Source: Aeromicrobium sp.
GTDB taxonomy: Bacteria; Actinomycetota; Actinomycetes; Propionibacteriales; Nocardioidaceae
Length of the DNA: 64,000 nt
Assembly: GCF_023146395.1 (NCBI RefSeq)
Contig: NZ_JAGLCD010000002.1
Location: 62,001 to 126,000, forward strand
Direction of reading: 5' to 3'
Both the position numbers and the translations under genes were made by a program. The notes below the pieces were generated by a model. That model saw nothing but the letters and a program-made list of their open reading frames with translations. It was not told the DNA's origin and ran no database searches. This document shows, piece after piece, positions 11,801 through 19,069 of the stretch; the stretch's first letter is position 1, and every line of letters begins with the position of its first letter.

Positions 11801-12372
11801 ACGAGAAGTACGCGATGCGATACGCGGAACTCGTCGAACGCGCCCGCGCTGTCGAGGACCGCGTCATGGGGGCTCCCGGTCCGTTTGCAGAAGCTGTCGC
11901 TACCTACGCCTTCAAGTTGATGGCCTACAAGGACGAGTACGAGGTTGCTCGCTTGGCACTCGACACCAGCGTCCGCGACGAGGTCGCCCAGACGTTCGGA
12001 GCGGATGCTCGCATCGCGTGGCGGCTGCACCCGCCGACCCTCCGCGCACTCGGTATGAAAAGGAAGTTGTCGCTCGGGGCGTGGTTCCGCCCGGCACTGT
12101 CTGCCCTCTACCGCTTGCGTGGCCTCAGGGGGACGCCCTTCGATCCCTTCGGGCGAGCCGAGGTTCGTCGTGTGGAACGAGGCTTGGTCACGGAGTACGA
12201 GGAGACGATCTCGGCCTGCCTTGGTGTCATGAACGTGGCCACGATCGATCACGCTGTCCGCCTCGCGGGTCTCCCGGACATGGTGCGAGGTTACGAGGAC
12301 ATCAAGCTTCGTTCGGTCGCGGCATATGAGGAGGAGCGCGTCACACTTCTACGCTTGCTGAGCGAGGCGTGA
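8881..12372 (+). CDS. Indolepyruvate:ferredoxin oxidoreductase, fused three-domain form
   Basis: Thiamine-diphosphate enzyme of 1163 residues that oxidatively decarboxylates 2-oxo acids made from (mostly aromatic) amino acids to acyl-CoA, reducing ferredoxin. Order: alpha-type domain starting LTGIQALARVPIDQ; CSGCPHNTS (about residue 438) and the ThDP region MGGEGTQWLGMAPF (about 482); an iron-sulfur segment CEGCGDCGEKSNC (about 642) with a second Cys group SSCNSDLTCLSGDCPAF; and a gamma-type domain GVGGTGVVTTSQVLA (about 729) with a helical C-terminal extension. This is the long aerobic-bacterial fusion, not the archaeal IorAB pair. Start is GTG 8881, with GGAG about 10 nt upstream. It opens the cluster that also has an amino acid importer and acyl-CoA genes. 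Its real 2-oxo acid is unknown; branched-chain acids are possible. Confidence 0.9.
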   Translation: MTQAFERAPELAGSDFELRDRYERHEGRVHLTGIQALARVPIDQARADRAEGRLVGTYISGYEGSPLAGYDLELLRQTALLDEHDITFEPGLNEEAATMAVQGAQLIDGLDPRVEGVVGFWYGKAPGLDRATDAFRHANLMGTHPRGGAVALVGDDPAAKSSSVPCTSERALADLGMPVFYPADPAEVLFAGRHAVALSRASGLWTSIKVVTAVADGSASMDLLADPVAPVLPEGSGRHVPSSKLLQPTLGPIERDFMTTRMRIVMDYLRLNELNRITGAPDARVGIVASGKTYLDVREAMSRLGLNGGGSDHGDRVRLLKLDVVWPLDPEQVRRFASGLDEIIVVEEKRAFIETLVREALYGSDSTPTITGKADPQGGELFASYGELDADSVTLGLAKRLDGRDGMPGVGAWLEERNRTFARERLHLPLIQRAPYYCSGCPHNTSTRPSSDSIVGAGIGCHAMVLLMDPKQVGDVVGLTQMGGEGTQWLGMAPFVKAPHFIQNLGDGTFHHSGSLAIRAAVASGRNITYRILYNSTVAMTGGQDAVGQMDVPAMVRNLLSEGVERIIVTTTDVKALRKAGLPRSVSVWPRERIGDAQEALAATQGTTVLIHEQECATELRRKRKRGKAAQPSEAVMINERLCEGCGDCGEKSNCLSVHPVATEFGRKTTVHQSSCNSDLTCLSGDCPAFMTITKGSGPSKRESVALLSADDLPAPPDRQLSGVHTVRLMGVGGTGVVTTSQVLAIAAVLSGHHVRTLDQTGLAQKGGAVVSDVKISGRPIEAGNKVGDGGCDLYLGYDLLVAVDPRNYAVLAREGTAIVSTSVVPTGAMVSDKSVLFPDVDEALVPIRERSDPERVLAFDARRYAEGLFGAEQFANMFLLGVALQAGALPLSAAAVEESITLNGVAVEKNVQSFRRGRQWISDRRSLDAALPTPDVADEAAPTRSSQMVKASPGSELERLVRVRAHELAAYQNEKYAMRYAELVERARAVEDRVMGAPGPFAEAVATYAFKLMAYKDEYEVARLALDTSVRDEVAQTFGADARIAWRLHPPTLRALGMKRKLSLGAWFRPALSALYRLRGLRGTPFDPFGRAEVRRVERGLVTEYEETISACLGVMNVATIDHAVRLAGLPDMVRGYEDIKLRSVAAYEEERVTLLRLLSEA

Positions 12373-12445
12373 GTTCTTGACCGAGCCAGGTGTCGTGCGC
12401 CATTTCGGACGCATGATGCTCGAGTCAGGAGTCGGGGCGATGGAG

Positions 12446-12964
12446 TCAGATCGCCCCGACCCCGATGTCGGGTCGGGGGGTCGAGCGTCCCCAGCCACTG
12501 GCTCGCGTCTCCGCGTCGAGCAGTGGCTGCACGCGGTATGGCAGGGGCGTGCTGAGGCACAAGGTCGTGTTGGAGTGCGCCACTCCCGGGATCGCGACGA
12601 TCTGCTGAATCAGGATCTGGAGGGACGCATTGTCCTGTGCTGCCACGCGGATCAGGAGGTCCTCGCGCCCTGTCGTCGCATGTACCTCAAGGACGTGGGG
12701 GATCGTGCTCAGCGCACTGACCACCTGATCAAGCCTTCCTTGATGGAGCGCTAGGGCGGCGAAAGCTTCGACTCCGATACCCGCCTGGTGCAGGGCGATG
12801 CGGGGGGTGAATCCGTCGATGATCCCCGATTCCTCGAGGCGTCGTATCCGTGCTTGCACCGTGTTGCGGGTGACTCCCAAGGCCGCGGAGAGGTCGACCG
12901 GACCTCGCCGTGCATTCGCACTCAGCAAAGCGATGATCTGGGTGTCCAGGTGATCGATAGGCAC
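12446..12964 (-). CDS. Lrp/AsnC-family transcriptional regulator
   Basis: Protein of 172 residues from GTG 12964, preceded on its strand by a strong GGGGAGGG. The N-terminal winged HTH (DHLDTQIIALLSANARRGPV, LGVTRNTVQARIRRLEESGI) is followed by the RAM/ACT-like domain (VEAFAALALHQGRLDQVVSA, VLEVHATTGREDLLIRVAAQ). Lrp proteins usually sense amino acids, which suits a cluster with an amino acid importer and a 2-oxo acid oxidoreductase. Convergent with the oxidoreductase gene and divergent from the first HAD gene, so it may control the HAD/crotonase/ABC run, itself, or both. A longer upstream extension is possible but would run through the operator region. Confidence 0.87.
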   Translation of the reverse strand: MPIDHLDTQIIALLSANARRGPVDLSAALGVTRNTVQARIRRLEESGIIDGFTPRIALHQAGIGVEAFAALALHQGRLDQVVSALSTIPHVLEVHATTGREDLLIRVAAQDNASLQILIQQIVAIPGVAHSNTTLCLSTPLPYRVQPLLDAETRASGWGRSTPRPDIGVGAI

Positions 12965-13084
12965 GGGACCCTCCCCGGTTGATGTTTTCGCACGCGTCGT
13001 CCTTGGCGTTCCACCAACCCGGGGTCGCGCAGGCCCGCTCATCAGGGCGAGGGGTTGAACGCCACGCCGATCTTCGGAAGTCGC

Positions 13085-13121
13085 TTGACACGAGTCGTTT
13101 GAACATGGACATTGTATCAAT
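13085..13121. promoter_or_regulatory. Promoter with ATTGTATCAAT operator, candidate GntR site
   Basis: TTGACA at 13085-13090 and GACATT at 13108-13113 are 17 bp apart and could be the promoter of the first HAD gene. The palindrome ATTGTATCAAT (13111-13121) overlaps the -10 area, and TTGACACGAG (13085-13094) is a partial inverted copy of the same motif. The identical ATTGTATCAAT appears at 18980-18990 in the gntR/ligase promoter region. A shared regulator, most likely the GntR protein at 18274-18927, is inferred. Confidence 0.55.
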
Positions 13122-13178
13122 ACTTTGAGTGGCGCTGATCACGTTCTCGTGGCGTCCGCGTCGAGGAGAGGGCAGGTG

Positions 13179-13847
13179 ATGGCGATGTCAGAGCGTTGGG
13201 TGACGTTCGACTGCTACGGAACGATGATCGACTGGCGGGTCGGCATGGAGGCGGCACTGGATGCGGTGGCGCCCGGACGGGCCGACGACCTCATCGCCGC
13301 GTACCACGAGTTCGAGCCGCAGGTCGAGGCGGAGACGCCGTATCGCGTGTACCGAGAGATCCAGCGAGAGGCCTTGACCCGCGCGGCGCATCGACTCGAC
13401 ATCACTCTTGATGCGGATGCCGGCGGTGTGCTGGGCGAATCGCTTCCGACGTGGCCAGCCTTTCCTGACAGCATCGCTGCGTTGGACGGGCTGCGTTCGG
13501 CCGGCTTCCGACTGGGCATTCTGACCAATGCCGACGTCGACATGATTCAAGGGACGCTGGCCGGGCCCCTCCCCGTCGAGTTCGACACCGTGATCACGGC
13601 CGAGGAGGTGCGCAGCTACAAGCCCGGCCCCGGGCAGTTCGATGCCTTCATCAGTCGACATGCGCCTGGTCGTGCGGACTGGATCCACGTCGGAAACAGT
13701 GTGTGGCACGACTGTGAGCCGGCTCATGAGCGCGGATTCCGGTCCGTGTACGTCCACCGGAGGAACGAGTCGCGTGACGGAGGCTGCGCCACCGCAGTCG
13801 TCCCAGACTTGGCGTCCTTGCAAGCCGCGTTGGAGTCGCTCACGTGA
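13179..13847 (+). CDS. HAD-superfamily hydrolase, 'haloacid dehalogenase type II'-like, copy 1
   Basis: Hydrolase of 222 residues with the Rossmann-like HAD core. Motif I is VTFDCYGTMIDW with the nucleophile Asp, motif II ILTNADVD, motif III Lys in EVRSYKPGPGQFD, and motif IV HVGNSVWHDCEPAHERG. The FDCYGT..DW opening is typical of proteins annotated as type II dehalogenase. However, the halide-binding Arg of true L-2-haloacid dehalogenases is not evident, and the usual Tyr after KP is Phe, so a phosphatase or another hydrolase role is at least as likely. Start at ATG 13179 follows GAGGAGAGGG; ATG 13185 is an alternative. Overlaps the crotonase start as GTGA. A close paralogue is encoded at 21580-22281. 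Confidence 0.8.
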   Translation: MAMSERWVTFDCYGTMIDWRVGMEAALDAVAPGRADDLIAAYHEFEPQVEAETPYRVYREIQREALTRAAHRLDITLDADAGGVLGESLPTWPAFPDSIAALDGLRSAGFRLGILTNADVDMIQGTLAGPLPVEFDTVITAEEVRSYKPGPGQFDAFISRHAPGRADWIHVGNSVWHDCEPAHERGFRSVYVHRRNESRDGGCATAVVPDLASLQAALESLT

Positions 13848-14710
13848 GCGTCGTCGCCTCCCGACAAGGCGGTGTCGAGGTTCTTGATCTCGATCGGCCC
13901 CACCGCCTCAATGCGCTCGACGTCGACACTGTGGAGAACCTGCACGCGCGCCTCGAGGATGCGGAACGAAGCGGAGCACGTGCGGTCCTCCTTCGTGGTC
14001 GAGGTCGGGCCTTCTGCTCAGGCTTCGACCTGAAGCAGGAACTCTCCCGAAGTGCCGAGGAGGGCCAGCTGGCTCGCTTGCAAGCACTCACGGCTCGGCT
14101 GCGGCAGATGGATGTTCCCAGCGTGTGTGCGGTCCAGGGCGTCGCCGTGGGTGCAGGAGCGGAGCTGGCGCTCGCATGCGACATCGTCGTCGTTGCGACT
14201 GACGCTCGGCTGTCCTTCCCAGACGTTCGCGCCGGCTTCGCGGCCGGTGGCGGTGTCACCTCGGTACTTCCTCGGCTCATCGGCGTTGCACGCGCACGAA
14301 TGCTCCTCCTGACAGGAGGCGAAGTGAGTGGGGCGCAGGCACATGCGATCGGCATGGTCGCTGCGTCCTGTGCGGAGATGGACCTCGAGGACGAAGCCAC
14401 GACGATCAGCAGGCGCCTGGCCGATCTCGCGCCGGAAGCGGTCGCGCGAGTGCGGGCATCGATCGATGCAGGCAGCTTCGGCCAGCTCGATGACGCACTG
14501 GCTCGCGAGCTCGACGACATGCTCGCGACGAAGTACGCACCGGCCGGAGCGGCAACCGTCCGCAACTTTCGCGCGCACGGTACCTACACCGAACCGGACG
14601 CGGGGGATAGTCGCGCGCTAACCGACCCGGCTCGGCCCCTGCGGCCACCGTCCGCCGCGTCGGGCGTGTCATCCGCGCCCGCCCATCCCATCGTCAACGA
14701 CGTCACCTGA
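13844..14710 (+). CDS. Enoyl-CoA hydratase/isomerase (crotonase) family protein
   Basis: Crotonase of 288 residues. Motifs: [26 protein letters not shown] (the first oxyanion-hole strand), [20 protein letters not shown] (second oxyanion-hole glycines) and [20 protein letters not shown]. The usual hydratase Glu pair is not clearly conserved: the region reads [12 protein letters not shown] and then VRAGFAAGG, so isomerase or hydrolase activity is possible. The C-terminal 40 residues are an extra low-complexity Pro/Ala tail. The start GTG at 13844 overlaps the HAD stop by four bases (GTGA), which implies coupled translation. The ABC importer genes begin 11 bp after its stop, so one transcript probably covers all of them. 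Confidence 0.85.
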   Translation: MSVVASRQGGVEVLDLDRPHRLNALDVDTVENLHARLEDAERSGARAVLLRGRGRAFCSGFDLKQELSRSAEEGQLARLQALTARLRQMDVPSVCAVQGVAVGAGAELALACDIVVVATDARLSFPDVRAGFAAGGGVTSVLPRLIGVARARMLLLTGGEVSGAQAHAIGMVAASCAEMDLEDEATTISRRLADLAPEAVARVRASIDAGSFGQLDDALARELDDMLATKYAPAGAATVRNFRAHGTYTEPDAGDSRALTDPARPLRPPSAASGVSSAPAHPIVNDVT

Positions 14711-14721
14711 ATGCGAGTGTC

Positions 14722-15495
14722 ATGACCACTTCACCAGCCCTCCCGCACGACGCCATCGTGCTGCAGAACGTCGAGAAGCAGTTTGGGGACCACGTTGTCC
14801 TCAACAACGTCTCGATGTCAGTCAGCTCCGGAGAGGTTGTCGCGCTCATCGGGCCGAGCGGTGCCGGCAAGAGCACCCTCTTGCGGTGCATCAATCTGCT
14901 TGAGCGCCCGACGTCGGGGTCAATTACCGTCGAAGGAGTCACGATCCAGGTCGACCATTCGATCAAGGCCAAGGAGCTGGCTGCACTCAGGTCACGCGTG
15001 GGTATGGTCTTTCAGTCGTTCAACCTGTTCCCGCATCTGACCGTCCTGCGCAACATCTCGCTTCCGCAGCAGCGGGTGCTCGGGCGGAGCCAGGCAGAAG
15101 CTGAGGAGCGGGCGATGACCCTCCTCGAGCGGGTCGGGCTGGCCGATAAGGCGAAGCAGTATCCGGGAAGGTGTTCAGGCGGGCAGCAGCAGCGGATTGC
15201 GATCGCGCGAGCTCTGGCGCTGGATCCCAAGGTCATGCTCTTCGACGAGCCGACGTCAGCGCTCGACCCTGAGCTGGGACTCGAGGTTCTGGCCGTCATG
15301 CGAGAGCTGGCCGACGAGGGAATGACGATGGTGGTCGTCACGCACGAGATGCAGTTCGCGCGCGACGTGAGTGACCATGTCGTGGTCATGAGCGATGGCG
15401 CGATCCTGGAGGAGGGCAAGCCCCACGAGATCTTCGCTTCGCCGAGTCAGCCGCGCACTCGCGCGTTCCTGCGAGCCGTCCTGGACCGACAGTGA
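14722..15495 (+). CDS. Polar amino acid ABC transporter, ATP-binding protein (GlnQ type)
   Basis: ATPase of 257 residues for an amino acid importer. Walker [11 protein letters not shown]-loop [13 protein letters not shown], signature [15 protein letters not shown] (Cys replaces the usual Leu), Walker [15 protein letters not shown], switch His in [10 protein letters not shown]. This matches the HisP/GlnQ/ArtP subfamily. Its stop overlaps the first permease start by four bases. With two permeases and a lipoprotein it forms a complete importer, which makes amino acid uptake a core function of the cluster. The substrate cannot be read from the ATPase. Confidence 0.93.
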   Translation: MTTSPALPHDAIVLQNVEKQFGDHVVLNNVSMSVSSGEVVALIGPSGAGKSTLLRCINLLERPTSGSITVEGVTIQVDHSIKAKELAALRSRVGMVFQSFNLFPHLTVLRNISLPQQRVLGRSQAEAEERAMTLLERVGLADKAKQYPGRCSGGQQQRIAIARALALDPKVMLFDEPTSALDPELGLEVLAVMRELADEGMTMVVVTHEMQFARDVSDHVVVMSDGAILEEGKPHEIFASPSQPRTRAFLRAVLDRQ

Positions 15496-16142
15496 CCGTC
15501 GACACGTGGCAGATCGTCGCTCAGGGCATACTCGGGACACTCCAATTGACGGCCGTCGGATTCGCCTTGGGCGCGCTACTCGGGCTGCCGCTCCTGGTAC
15601 TGCGCATCTCGGCAGCCTGGCCATTGCGTGCCCTGGCCCGGACCTACATCGAGGTCACTCGAGGTGTCCCGCTGATCATCTGGTTATTCCTGATCTACAA
15701 CGGGCCCACGCAGATCGACCCGGCACTCGGCTCGGTCTTCACCTCGTGGCGTTCGGCGGTCCTCGCGATCGCGCTGGTCTCGGCGGCCTACATGGCTGAG
15801 ATCTATCGCGGTGCCCTGCGCGCCGTGAAGCAGGGACAGTTCGAGGCCAGCCGAGCGCTCGGCATGTCGCGGCTGGACACGGCAACTCGAGTGATCGGGC
15901 CCCAGATGGTCCGGGTCGCCATTCCATCGTCCGCCTCGTACGCCATCGGCCTGCTGAAGGACTCATCGCTGGCGTCGACGATCGGCGTCTTCGAGATCAC
16001 GTACTACGCGAGCGTCGCCTCAAGCAACACCGCCTCGGTGACGCCCTTCTTCGTGGCGGGCATCTACTACGTCGCCCTGACCTTTCCCTCCGCTTGGGCG
16101 GCGCGCAGCCTCGAGGGCTACCTGATGAAGAGGACTGCGTGA
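15492..16142 (+). CDS. Amino acid ABC transporter permease 1 (HisM/GlnP type)
   Basis: Inner-membrane permease of 216 residues with about five hydrophobic segments. [14 protein letters not shown] follows the second segment, and the cytoplasmic EAA loop reads [20 protein letters not shown], which docks onto the ATPase. The polar amino acid transporter (HEQRo) permease profile is clear. Start is GTG 15492 overlapping the ATPase stop (GTGA), and its stop shares one base with the next permease start. It probably forms a heterodimer with that second permease. Confidence 0.92.
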   Translation: MTVDTWQIVAQGILGTLQLTAVGFALGALLGLPLLVLRISAAWPLRALARTYIEVTRGVPLIIWLFLIYNGPTQIDPALGSVFTSWRSAVLAIALVSAAYMAEIYRGALRAVKQGQFEASRALGMSRLDTATRVIGPQMVRVAIPSSASYAIGLLKDSSLASTIGVFEITYYASVASSNTASVTPFFVAGIYYVALTFPSAWAARSLEGYLMKRTA

Positions 16143-16789
16143 TGACGGAGATCTGGAACGACTGGCTCACCCATCACGATCAGCTGCTCGGTGGACTCTG
16201 GGTCAGCCTGCGCCTTGCTTTCATGGCCCTCCTCTTGGGTCTGCCGGCGGGTCTTGTTCTCGCGGTCGGGGCGTCGTCGAGGCGCCGCGTGCTCCGTGGA
16301 TTCATCGTGGTCGTGATCGAGATCGGGCGCGGCACGCCCGCTCTGGTCATGCTCCAGGTCGTCTACAACGGAATTCCGGTGACTCTCACGGGATTCGTAT
16401 GTGCCTACATCGCCCTTGCTCTGACGACGGCTGCCTACACCAGCGAGATCATCCGGGGTGGTCTCCAGTCGGTCCCGGGTGGGGAGATCGAAGCCGGCCG
16501 AGCCCTGGGCATGAGCTCATTCGACGTCCTCCGCGACATCGTGATCCCTCAGGGCCTCCGCATCGCGATCCCTCCGCTCATGGGCTTCTGCATCCTCATG
16601 TTCCAGGCGACGTCGCTGGCCTTCATCATCGCTGTCCCCGAGCTGACCTCGCAGGCTCGCTCCATCGCGAACAACACCTTCCACTACCTCAACCTCTTCG
16701 TGATCGCTGGCGTGCTCTACGCCATCGTCACCGTCTCCGCAAGCCTCGTGACCGAGCAGGTCGAGAAGAAGCTTCAACGGCACGTCTAA
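16142..16789 (+). CDS. Amino acid ABC transporter permease 2
   Basis: Second membrane subunit, 215 residues. It has IGRGTPALVMLQVVYNGIP in the N-terminal half and the EAA loop GGEIEAGRALGMSSFDVLRD, then FQATSLAFIIAVPELTSQ near the C-terminus. ATG 16142 shares one base with the preceding stop. Same family as permease 1 but clearly diverged, so a heterodimeric channel is expected. The binding-protein gene follows after 27 bp. Confidence 0.92.
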   Translation: MTEIWNDWLTHHDQLLGGLWVSLRLAFMALLLGLPAGLVLAVGASSRRRVLRGFIVVVIEIGRGTPALVMLQVVYNGIPVTLTGFVCAYIALALTTAAYTSEIIRGGLQSVPGGEIEAGRALGMSSFDVLRDIVIPQGLRIAIPPLMGFCILMFQATSLAFIIAVPELTSQARSIANNTFHYLNLFVIAGVLYAIVTVSASLVTEQVEKKLQRHV

Positions 16790-16816
16790 GAGTTCAACCC
16801 CGAAGAAAGAGGCACT

Positions 16817-17659
16817 ATGCGCAAGATCGTCACCACGACAGCGGGATGCGTCCTCGCTTTGTCTGCCCTCACGGCATGCGGATCCGGCTCGGATGGCCCG
16901 GACTCGGACTGCGAGCCTGCTCACCCAGATCTGAAGACCGTGACGAACGGAGCCCTGACGGTCTCGACCTACAACTTCCCGCCTTTCGTGATGCTCGATG
17001 GCACCGAGATGTCGGGTGTCGAGGGCGACATCCTCAACGAGATCGCGGAGATGGAGTGCCTGAACCTCACGGTGCAGCCACTCGACACGGGATCGGTCAT
17101 TCCGGCCGCGCAGAACCGGCGAACCGATCTGGCCGCTGGGGATTGGTACTGCACCAAGGATCGTTCCGAGGTCCTGACCTTGGCGGGCCCTGTCTACGGT
17201 GACCAGATCGCCATCATCTCCGACGACGGCGCGTCGACGTTCGAGGCGCTGCAGGGCAGGACGGTGGGCACCGTTGAGGGCTACCTCTGGAACGACGAGC
17301 TTCAGGTGATCTACGGCTCCAACCTGAAGGTGTATCCGACTCCTGCGGCCGAGTACGCCGACCTGCAGTCGGGTCGTCTGGATGCCGCCATTGACTCCTT
17401 CGGGTCGGCTTCCTACGCGAACGAACAGAACGGAGGGTCGTGGAAGATCGAGCTGGCCGAAGCGGACCCTCGGGTGGGTTCGAGCAACGACCCGGGTCAA
17501 GTCTGTTTCCCCATGGCGAACGGGAATGAGTCGTTGCTGACAGCCATCAACGAGAACATCATCTCGCTCCGCGAGAGCGGGCGGCTGGCGGAGATCATGG
17601 AGGAGAACGGTCTCGACCCCTCGGCCGCGGATCCGGGCCCGCTCAACCTGATCGGCTAG
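16817..17659 (+). CDS. Amino acid ABC transporter substrate-binding lipoprotein
   Basis: Secreted binding protein of 280 residues. The signal peptide MRKIVTTTAGCVLALSALTAC ends in a lipobox (LTAC) with Cys at about residue 21, so it is anchored on the outer face of the membrane. The rest is a cluster 3 (SBP_bac_3) fold: LTVSTYNFPPFVMLDG, SGVEGDILNEIAEMECLNL, RRTDLAAGDWYCTKDR, GRTVGTVEGYLWND and DAAIDSFGSASYANEQ. Reads MRKIV from ATG 16817. Followed by a strong hairpin terminator, so it ends the HAD-crotonase-ABC transcript. Confidence 0.92.
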   Translation: MRKIVTTTAGCVLALSALTACGSGSDGPDSDCEPAHPDLKTVTNGALTVSTYNFPPFVMLDGTEMSGVEGDILNEIAEMECLNLTVQPLDTGSVIPAAQNRRTDLAAGDWYCTKDRSEVLTLAGPVYGDQIAIISDDGASTFEALQGRTVGTVEGYLWNDELQVIYGSNLKVYPTPAAEYADLQSGRLDAAIDSFGSASYANEQNGGSWKIELAEADPRVGSSNDPGQVCFPMANGNESLLTAINENIISLRESGRLAEIMEENGLDPSAADPGPLNLIG

Positions 17660-17668
17660 TTCGTGCGG

Positions 17669-17700
17669 CGCCGGGGCGGAGGATGATGCCCGCCCCGGCG
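17669..17700 (+). terminator. Hairpin terminator after the ABC importer
   Basis: Perfect 11 bp stem CGCCGGGGCGG (17669-17679) and CCGCCCCGGCG (17690-17700) with a 10 nt loop, 9 bp after the lipoprotein stop. The trailing sequence TCTCGCTAT has only a weak T-tract, as is common in actinobacteria. Confidence 0.7.
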
Positions 17701-17775
17701 TCTCGCTATGGCATCCAGCGGCGACCTGCGGACCTCACATCGTTGATCCCAGACTTCAAACGAAGGAATCCCACC

Positions 17776-18144
17776 ATGAATCCCGAGAACTCCGTCAGTC
17801 GGACGGTTGAGCCCCGTGACACGGCAGCGGCGTGGGGGCCTGAGTTCCCACCGGCAGCATCGACACCTTTCATTCTGAGCCTGGCCGAACTGGCATGCCA
17901 CGGCGTGCTCGCGCCTGACTTGGCCGACGATGAACTTACCGTCGGGGCCGGCGTCGAGCTCAGTCACGATCGCCCGAGCCCGGTAGGTGCACATCTGACG
18001 GCCACGGCCGTACTTGTCGAGCGAAACGGCACGAAGGCGCGGTTCGAGGTCGAGGTGACCGATGGCAGCGTCGTCGTCGCCCGCGTCCAGCATCGACGAG
18101 CTGTGCTGAAACGAGCCGTGATCGAGGGCGCGCTTCAAGCATGA
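17776..18144 (+). CDS. Hotdog thioesterase of the fluoroacetyl-CoA thioesterase (FlK) family
   Basis: Acyl-CoA thioesterase of 122 residues. After a 25-residue leader the FlK-like fold appears: STPFILSLAELACHGVL, then GAGVELSHDRPSPVGAHLTA, VERNGTKARFEVEVTDG and VARVQHRRAVL. The FlK catalytic residues are Thr42, Glu50 and His76. Here Thr30, Glu38 and His64 keep exactly the same spacing (8 and 26 residues), so the active site looks complete. Start ATG 17776 follows GAAGGA. It lies alone between two terminators, after the importer and facing the GntR gene. It may remove a dead-end or toxic acyl-CoA made by the cluster. Specificity for fluoroacetyl-CoA is not implied, since residues outside the triad set it. 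Confidence 0.8.
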   Translation: MNPENSVSRTVEPRDTAAAWGPEFPPAASTPFILSLAELACHGVLAPDLADDELTVGAGVELSHDRPSPVGAHLTATAVLVERNGTKARFEVEVTDGSVVVARVQHRRAVLKRAVIEGALQA

Positions 18145-18239
18145 GGTGAGAGCGACCGGGACCGGCCTGCCCACGCATGTCGGCGAGATCGCTGCTCAGT
18201 GGGCCTGGCAGTCGGTCTGGTTCAGGCCAGAGGTGCCGG

Positions 18240-18271
18240 ATGGTGCCCTCGGCCTCTGCCGAGGGCACCAT
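18240..18271. terminator. Bidirectional hairpin terminator between thioesterase and gntR
   Basis: Perfect 14 bp stem ATGGTGCCCTCGGC (18240-18253) and GCCGAGGGCACCAT (18258-18271) with a 4 nt loop. It ends 2 bp from the gntR stop, in the gap between two convergent genes, and so can serve both. Confidence 0.8.
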
Positions 18272-18273
18272 TG

Positions 18274-18927
18274 TCAGGTGGCGGGGTCGAAGAGGTCGAA
18301 CAGCTCCTGGGATGCCACTTCGAGGTGATAGCGGAGGGCAGCCTCGGCGGCTTGAGAATCTCCGCTCTTGAGAGCCTCGAGAATCTCCCGGTGTTCGCGC
18401 CCGATCCGCTGCGGATCAATGTAGAGCTCTTGGCTTCGCGCGAGCGCGAACTGCAGCTCGGACGACATTGCTGTGAAGGCCCGGAGGAGTCGCATGCTTC
18501 CTGCCGCCCGAACCACCTCCCGGTGGAATCCAAGGTCCGCAGTCGTTGCCTCCGCCCACGGAACGTCGAGTTCCATCGACTCCAGGCGTCCCACCATCGC
18601 CTCGGCTGCGGCGAGCGAGGCGTTGCTCTGCACGGCGAGGCGGGCGGCCTCCACCTCGAGGGCCGCACGAAAACGGAAGAGGTCCTCGACATCTTCTCGG
18701 GCCAGTGAAGGCACGAATACGCCGCGGTTCTGCTCATATCGCAGGAGTCCCTCGTCGGTCAGGATGCGGAGGGCGCCGCGAAGAGAGTAGCGGCCGACGC
18801 CATAACTCTCGGACAGCGGAACTTCCTGCAGTTTGGAGCCGGCCGGAAAGGCGCCGGACAGGATCCTCTGCCGCAGTGACGTGACCAGTGCATCGACTGT
18901 CGTCACTCGGCCCAGCTCTTCAGTCAC
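18274..18927 (-). CDS. GntR-family regulator (FadR/FCD subfamily)
   Basis: Protein of 217 residues. Winged HTH: VDALVTSLRQRILSGAFPAG, KLQEVPLSESYGVGRYSLRG, LLRYEQNRGVFV. The helical FCD effector domain includes LFRFRAALEVEAARLAV, LGFHREVVRAAG and REHREILEALKSGDSQAAEA; its His/Asp residues normally bind a metal and a carboxylate ligand. Start at GTG 18927 behind GAAGGA, about 9 nt away. A longer form from 19068 would read through the operators. Divergent from the acyl-CoA ligase gene, with four copies of one palindromic motif between or around them. Likely the local repressor, induced by an organic acid intermediate; this is inferred. Confidence 0.88.
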   Translation of the reverse strand: MTEELGRVTTVDALVTSLRQRILSGAFPAGSKLQEVPLSESYGVGRYSLRGALRILTDEGLLRYEQNRGVFVPSLAREDVEDLFRFRAALEVEAARLAVQSNASLAAAEAMVGRLESMELDVPWAEATTADLGFHREVVRAAGSMRLLRAFTAMSSELQFALARSQELYIDPQRIGREHREILEALKSGDSQAAEAALRYHLEVASQELFDLFDPAT

Positions 18928-18979
18928 AAAGCGAATCCTTCGAATTCTCCCCGGACCAGCTCGCCCGGGGTGCCTTGGG

Positions 18980-19069
18980 ATTGTATCAATCTTCGCGCGA
19001 AGCGAGTGGCATTGGAGTGAATGTTGACACAATGCCTTGCCCATGCAACATTGATATTGTGTCAACATT
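18980..19069. promoter_or_regulatory. GntR operator region: palindrome plus 14 bp inverted repeat over the ligase promoter
   Basis: ATTGTATCAAT lies at 18980-18990. AATGTTGACACAAT (19020-19033) and ATTGTGTCAACATT (19056-19069) are a perfect 14 bp inverted repeat with a 22 bp spacer. All fit ATTGTRTCAAY. TTGACA (19024-19029) with AACATT (19048-19053) could be -35 and -10 boxes 18 bp apart, so the two arms would cover the -35 box and the transcription start. The first copy is nearer gntR and may serve its autoregulation. Confidence 0.65.

Noticed and set aside
12454-12478. CCCCGACCC/GGGTCGGGG hairpin as a terminator between the oxidoreductase and lrp genes
   Set aside because: It lies inside the last codons of lrp. 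It may contribute to termination of the convergent gene but is not a separate supported feature.
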